Assembly (NCBI GenBank): GCA_030631625.1
Contig: DAOVKT010000042.1
Coordinates: forward strand, 1-18,116
Direction of reading: 5' to 3'
Source of the DNA: JAGLTZ01 sp023135015
GTDB taxonomy: Bacteria; Blakebacterota; Blakebacteria; Blakebacterales; Blakebacteraceae
Length of the DNA: 18,116 nt
Shown one piece after another: positions 14,552 through 18,116 of the stretch. The notes beneath the pieces are model-generated. The model did no database searches. It was not told the DNA's origin and saw nothing but the letters and a program-made list of their open reading frames with translations. Numbering within the stretch: the first letter of the stretch is position 1; every line of letters starts with the position of its first letter. The position numbers and the translations under genes were made by a program.

Positions 14552-16267
14552 TTAGGGGTTCGAACCTGTGATTCGCACCAGCGGGATAACCATTTCCGAG
14601 AGGGATATCCCCCCGTGCTGAAATGAACCGGCGAAGCGGCGGCGGTGGGCGGCCGAGTCGGCCGTAAAGACCAGGAAAGCATCTTCGCGGGCGAGCATGT
14701 AGGTGGAGGTGAGACCGTGAGGGGGTAGCCGCCAGGCCGCCATATCGTCGATCCGGTGTGCCCACCGGGCATCGGAGTTGAGGTTCCTTCCCACCTTGTA
14801 TCGCAGGCCGCGGGAGGCGGTACGGTCCGCTTTCACCTCCACACCGCGCTTGACCTGTATGCTTCCGTGGTCGGTTGCCAAGAGAATGGGGACACCACTC
14901 TGAACAACTCTCGTTATCATCCGGTAAATGGCAGAGCGTTCGAACCACTGGCGTGCCAGTGCCCGGAAGGCAGCGGGGTCCGGAGCCAGCTCCTGCACGA
15001 CCGCCGATTCGGTCTGGCCGTGCACCAGCAGATCGAGGAAATTGACCACGATAACGGACAGGCCCTTTGGTACCCCACCGCTCAACCTGCGGTCGACGCC
15101 CTCGGCATCCGCCGGCGACCTAACCCGCTCGAATAGAGCCAGCTCCATTCCTCCTGTCATGTCCGCAGCCGCGTCCAGCGCCTCGGCAAGCAGGTCGGGC
15201 TCGTAGCGGTTCAGTCCTTCTTCATCCGGCAGCCCCTCCCCTTCAACCCTCGCCCCGCTCCCACCCCACAGATCGGGGTAGGCGGCCGCGACCTCGTCGG
15301 GAAAACGCCCCGAAAGCAGGGCGTTGCGGGCATAAGGGCTGGCGGAGGGAAGCAGCGAGAACACAGCTGTGCGCTCGATACGTGCTCCTTCTCCCACCAG
15401 GGGCTCCAGCGCAATCCACTGGTCCAGCCGCAGACAGTCGAGCACTACAAGTACTGCCTGCCCTGTTGCAGCCAGTAGTGGAAATACGGCGCGTCCTAGC
15501 AGATCGGCAACAAAGAGGGGGCGCACATTCGTGGATATCGGTAGAGGAGGAAAGAGAGTGTCTGCGCCCCTGGCTGAAGCTGAATCCAGTGCCTCTTCCA
15601 ATGCATCCCGCAGCCGCTGCCGCCAGGGACGTTCATCAGCAACCCAGACCGGGTACCGTTCGATCACCTGGCGTGCCAGCACCCCGTCGGCTTCCTGCTG
15701 CAGGGTAGAAAGAGATTCGGCAAGGCCGTCCCGGCCCGTCTGGTCCAGCTGGATACTCCAGTATGCCAGTGCCTCGGCCAGGTCTCCCCACTCGGCCGGA
15801 AGCAGCGGGCCTCCGGCCAGCCGGCTCGAGAGACGGGAGAACTCATGCGTGTAATCGCGGGTGATAACCTCTTCGCGCAGACGGCCGCTCTCCAGGATGC
15901 GTTTGCACACCGAGAGCACCTGGCTGGGGTTAACCGGTTTGGTGAGGAAATCAGTTATCGAGCGACCGAGCGCCTCCTCCATCAACTCCTCGTCCTCCTG
16001 CTTGGTGACCATCACAACAGGCAGGTCGCGGTTTGTCGACCTGAGGCGCTCCAGCACGGTCAGCCCGTCCAACCCGGGCATCCGCTCATCAAGAAGCAGA
16101 AGGTCGAAACGCTCATGTGAGAGAAGGTGGAGAGCATCCTCTCCGGAATGGACGGCCGTCACGTCGTAGCCGCGCTGCTGCAGGTAGAGGATATGGGGCT
16201 GAAGCAGCTCTATTTCATCATCCGCCCAGAGCAGCCGGAATCTTCCTTCTATCCCATCCGCCGTCAT
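14552..16267 (-). CDS. PorX-like response regulator with PglZ domain
   Basis: 571 residues. A receiver domain spans about 10-125, with acidic pair Asp16-Asp17, phospho-acceptor Asp60 (LLLLDERMPG) and Lys110 (FLTKPVNP), so it should be phosphorylated by a sensor kinase. A helical linker (about 130-245) leads to a PglZ domain of the alkaline phosphatase superfamily (about 250-571). Its metal-site motifs are VVLDCLRLDQW (Asp277), LLPSASPYARNALLSG, VNFLDLLVHG (Asp412, His416), ATDHGS (Asp466, His467) and FQHGG (His551). The architecture is that of PorX, which controls type IX secretion in Bacteroidetes and whose PglZ domain hydrolyses oligonucleotides. PorX has Thr in LLPTATQYARN where this protein has Ser. 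No sensor kinase or type IX gene is visible here. The start is 12 bases after mltG. DNA binding is not evident, so output is probably enzymatic or by protein contact. Confidence 0.88.
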   Translation of the reverse strand: MTADGIEGRFRLLWADDEIELLQPHILYLQQRGYDVTAVHSGEDALHLLSHERFDLLLLDERMPGLDGLTVLERLRSTNRDLPVVMVTKQEDEELMEEALGRSITDFLTKPVNPSQVLSVCKRILESGRLREEVITRDYTHEFSRLSSRLAGGPLLPAEWGDLAEALAYWSIQLDQTGRDGLAESLSTLQQEADGVLARQVIERYPVWVADERPWRQRLRDALEEALDSASARGADTLFPPLPISTNVRPLFVADLLGRAVFPLLAATGQAVLVVLDCLRLDQWIALEPLVGEGARIERTAVFSLLPSASPYARNALLSGRFPDEVAAAYPDLWGGSGARVEGEGLPDEEGLNRYEPDLLAEALDAAADMTGGMELALFERVRSPADAEGVDRRLSGGVPKGLSVIVVNFLDLLVHGQTESAVVQELAPDPAAFRALARQWFERSAIYRMITRVVQSGVPILLATDHGSIQVKRGVEVKADRTASRGLRYKVGRNLNSDARWAHRIDDMAAWRLPPHGLTSTYMLAREDAFLVFTADSAAHRRRFAGSFQHGGISLSEMVIPLVRITGSNP

Positions 16268-16279
16268 TCAGATCCCGTT

Positions 16280-17440
16280 TCAGCGCCCCGGCGGACTACC
16301 GGGTCCGGCCTCCCTGGCGGCGCGCCCTCCCACCAGCACACCGTTCCCCTGGACACTCTTGGCAGCCACGTGCTCGGCGAACGTGCGCGAGAAGATATGT
16401 GTTCCGTCACCCCGGGCCACAAAGTAGAGGTAGTTAATCTCTGCCGGCGAGACCGCGGCGATTAAACTGGCCGCACCCGCATTTGCGATCGGGCCCGGCG
16501 GCAGCCCACGCACTCTGTAAGTGTTGTATTGCGAGTCGATCTGGAGATCCTTCTCATACAATCTCCTCTTTAAGCGGCCCAGCGCATAGAGGACGGTTGC
16601 ACACGATTCGAGCCTCATACCCCGCCGCAGCCTGTTGTGAAAGACCGCGCTGATAATGCGCCGCTCCTCACTCGTTGCCGCCTCCCGCTCGATGATGCTG
16701 GCTAGAGTCACTACCTCGTGACGCGTCATCCCCAGACCGGCGGCTGCTTCCCCGAGCCGGCGGTTCCAGAGATCTACGAACTGGCCCACCATCAGTCGCA
16801 TCACATCCCCGGCAGGCATCCGGTAGTAGATATTGTAGGTCTCGGGCAGCAGGTAGCCGTCCAGGTTCAGGGGAAGGGGCTCTCCATCCTCCCGCGGGAG
16901 CACTGCGGCTATAAACGCGCTGTCGGCAACCAGAGTCATGAAAGCGGACGAGTCCACCTGAGCCTGCCTGGAAACGATGGAGGCTATCTGCGGGGCGCGC
17001 AGCCCTTCGGGGATCGTCACCAGCTCCTCGGCTGTCCCGCCTCGCGTGAGGTGGTCCAGAACATCCAGGATGCTCTCGCCGCCTGTGAAACGGTAGCGCC
17101 CCGCCTGGAATGAGCGGTCGGCGAAAACCATGCGGGCGGCCGTCACGAGGGCCCCCGAACGCACGATGACTCCATTCTCTTCAAGCAGGGCGGCCACAGA
17201 TGCAGGGGTGGAGCCCGGTTCAACCACAACCACAACAGGAGCATCGACGGGTGACGGGCCCGGCCCCCAGAAGAGTCCGGCCGAGTATATACTTATCGCA
17301 GCAGCCAATCCGAATCCCGCATAGAGCGGAATGGTGATGAACAGGCGAATCGGGCGGCGGCTTCCCGCAAGCAGCAGGACACCCATCAGAAGAACGGGCC
17401 CGGCAACCCAGACGACCGGCATGTATTCGAGGGGGCTCAC
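16280..17440 (-). CDS. mltG: Endolytic murein transglycosylase MltG (YceG)
   Basis: 386 residues. MltG cuts growing peptidoglycan strands at the inner membrane and sets glycan chain length. The catalytic Glu251 lies in LASIIEREA, and the surrounding YceG motifs are present: DGYLLPETY, AVFHNRLRRGMRL, YNTYRVRGLPPGPIANAG, and AVSPAEINYLYFVA near the end. A LysM-like part precedes the catalytic domain. The N terminus seems to hold two hydrophobic helices (about 8-27 and 31-58) where most homologues have one. I chose GTG 17440, with GAAGGAAG about 7 bases upstream; the longer frame to 17503 would run into the repeat. It lies between ruvX and the PorX-like gene. In many bacteria mltG is found next to ruvX. 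Confidence 0.94.
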   Translation of the reverse strand: MSPLEYMPVVWVAGPVLLMGVLLLAGSRRPIRLFITIPLYAGFGLAAAISIYSAGLFWGPGPSPVDAPVVVVVEPGSTPASVAALLEENGVIVRSGALVTAARMVFADRSFQAGRYRFTGGESILDVLDHLTRGGTAEELVTIPEGLRAPQIASIVSRQAQVDSSAFMTLVADSAFIAAVLPREDGEPLPLNLDGYLLPETYNIYYRMPAGDVMRLMVGQFVDLWNRRLGEAAAGLGMTRHEVVTLASIIEREAATSEERRIISAVFHNRLRRGMRLESCATVLYALGRLKRRLYEKDLQIDSQYNTYRVRGLPPGPIANAGAASLIAAVSPAEINYLYFVARGDGTHIFSRTFAEHVAAKSVQGNGVLVGGRAAREAGPGSPPGR

Positions 17441-17460
17441 GTTATTTCTTCCTTCTTTAT

Positions 17461-17514
17461 GAGCCTGTCGGAGAAACGCTCCGGCTGCGGCTTGCGCTGG
17501 CATCCGGCAGGCTC
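17461..17514. repeat. Short palindromic element between ruvX and mltG, MITE-like
   Basis: GAGCCTGTCGG at 17461-17471 is matched by CCGGCAGGCTC at 17504-17514, an inverted repeat of 11 bases with one mismatch (a G-U pair in plus-strand RNA). Its first 17 bases (GAGCCTGTCGGAGAAAC) recur exactly near 17998. It contains no gene. It ends 4 bases from the ruvX stop codon and is not followed by a T-tract, so it is not an ordinary terminator. It looks like a short or internally deleted copy of the element at the right edge. Confidence 0.6.
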
Positions 17515-17518
17515 CTAG

Positions 17519-17977
17519 CTAGTCCATATCTACCTGTTCCGGGCGGATACCCGTGCGGTCGGGACTGTCGAGCCAGCTCTGGAGTATCAGAACTGCGGAG
17601 GCCCGGTCAACCAGTCCTTCACTACGCGCCCGGCGGTCGGTTACACCCGCCTCCTTCCGGACCCTTCCGGCCTGCATAGAGGTAAGCCGCTCGTCCCACA
17701 GCACGACCGGACGTCCAAACCACCCCTTTAACCTGCCGGCGAAGTTCTCAACCGCCTCACATCCCTTCCCCCGCGTGCCGTCCATGTTCAGAGGGTAGCC
17801 GACCACTAATTGTTCCGGCCGTTGATCGGCTATCAGGTCGTACAGACGCCTACGCAGCTCTTTGCGACCCCTGAACTGGATCGTGGGAAGGCCGGTGGCC
17901 ACACCGATCTCCTCATCACCTACGGCCACGCCCACCCTGCGCTCGCCATAGTCGAATGCCATTACCTTAGCGCACAC
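17519..17977 (-). CDS. ruvX: RuvX/YqgF, Holliday-junction resolvase-like or pre-16S rRNA nuclease
   Basis: 152 residues with the RNase H fold of the YqgF family. Acidic residues and motifs visible are AFDYGERRVGVAVGD (Asp9), VVGYPLNMDGT (59-68), LWDERLTS (Asp95-Glu96) and VDRASAVLILQSWL (Asp124). The family is linked to processing of the 5' end of 16S rRNA in E. coli and to Holliday junction resolution in others. GTG 17977 has GGAG 6 bases upstream and is preferred over ATG 17962, whose upstream site is too close. It begins about 20 bases from the right-hand repeat and ends against the short repeat copy, so its promoter probably lies within or beyond the repeat. Confidence 0.95.
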   Translation of the reverse strand: MCAKVMAFDYGERRVGVAVGDEEIGVATGLPTIQFRGRKELRRRLYDLIADQRPEQLVVGYPLNMDGTRGKGCEAVENFAGRLKGWFGRPVVLWDERLTSMQAGRVRKEAGVTDRRARSEGLVDRASAVLILQSWLDSPDRTGIRPEQVDMD

Positions 17978-17997
17978 GCCTATCTCCGCTTACTTAG

Positions 17998-18116
17998 GAG
18001 CCTGTCGGAGAAACCGACGATAGCGAGGGTTTCGCTGGCGCCGGATGGCCAGGCGGTTGAGCGGAATACCCGGAGACGTAGCCACTGCGCTACGTCGAGG
18101 ATATTCCGCGAGAACC
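17998..18116. repeat. Palindromic repeat element, truncated by the window edge
   Basis: It starts with GAGCCTGTCGGAGAAAC, identical over 17 bases to 17461-17477. Within it is a nested palindrome: GCGGAATA (18061-18068) pairs with TATTCCGC (18102-18109), and GACGTAGC (18075-18082) with GCTACGTC (18089-18096), around a 6-base loop. No coding frame is apparent. By analogy with the shorter copy, the missing right end should be the inverse of the left end. It lies in the presumed promoter area of ruvX. The left boundary is accurate to about 2 bases. Confidence 0.55.

Noticed and set aside
14533..14552. ATAGCA/TGCTAT inverted repeat at the PorX-like stop codon, possible terminator
   Set aside because: The stem is only 6 base pairs, AT-rich and not followed by a T run.
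14555..14575. GGTTCGAACC near the end of the PorX-like gene, resembling a tRNA T arm
   Set aside because: It lies within the last codons of the gene, and no acceptor, D or anticodon arm can be folded around it.

Overview
The window is a GC-rich bacterial chromosome segment. Every gene I can support lies on the minus strand, so transcription runs from high to low coordinates. The organism is probably a Gram-negative (diderm) member of the FCB superphylum or a neighbouring candidate phylum. The basis is a PorX-type response regulator/PglZ protein, outer-membrane-type proteins (Wzi-like barrel, LPP20/FlgT-like proteins, a lipoprotein with SLH motifs) and a tig-clpP-clpX-engB gene order. This placement is an inference with modest confidence.

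Layout in the direction of transcription. (1) 18116-16280: a palindromic repeat cut by the window edge, ruvX, a second short copy of the same repeat family, then mltG. (2) 16267-14552: a two-domain response regulator-PglZ protein resembling PorX. (3) 14455-7677: five tightly packed envelope/signalling genes. These are a CHASE2 class III nucleotidyl cyclase, an LPP20-like periplasmic protein, a TPR-SLH lipoprotein, a FlgT/LPP20-like periplasmic protein, and a membrane-anchored FecR-thioredoxin (TlpA-like) fusion. (4) 7634-5897: tsaE (tRNA t6A synthesis) and a GAF-SpoIIE/PP2C phosphatase of the RsbU type. (5) 5884-1: a clear sigma70-like promoter, tRNA-Leu(UAG), tig, clpP, clpX, engB, and a Wzi-like outer-membrane protein that runs off the left edge.

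Region 5 is a housekeeping protein-quality-control operon (ribosome-associated folding, ClpXP proteolysis, ribosome assembly). It has three oddities. The trigger factor reading frame has no ATG/GTG/TTG where homology puts its start. The ClpP triad aspartate is replaced by asparagine. An outer-membrane barrel gene is joined to engB by a 4-base stop/start overlap.

Regions 2-4 are the most unusual part. They may form one envelope-sensing module: an extracytoplasmic CHASE2 sensor that makes cAMP, a FecR-redox protein, SLH and LPP20 proteins that could link outer membrane and peptidoglycan, and two cytoplasmic signalling outputs (PorX-like and RsbU-like). No stretch of more than about 120 bases lacks a gene, tRNA or repeat.
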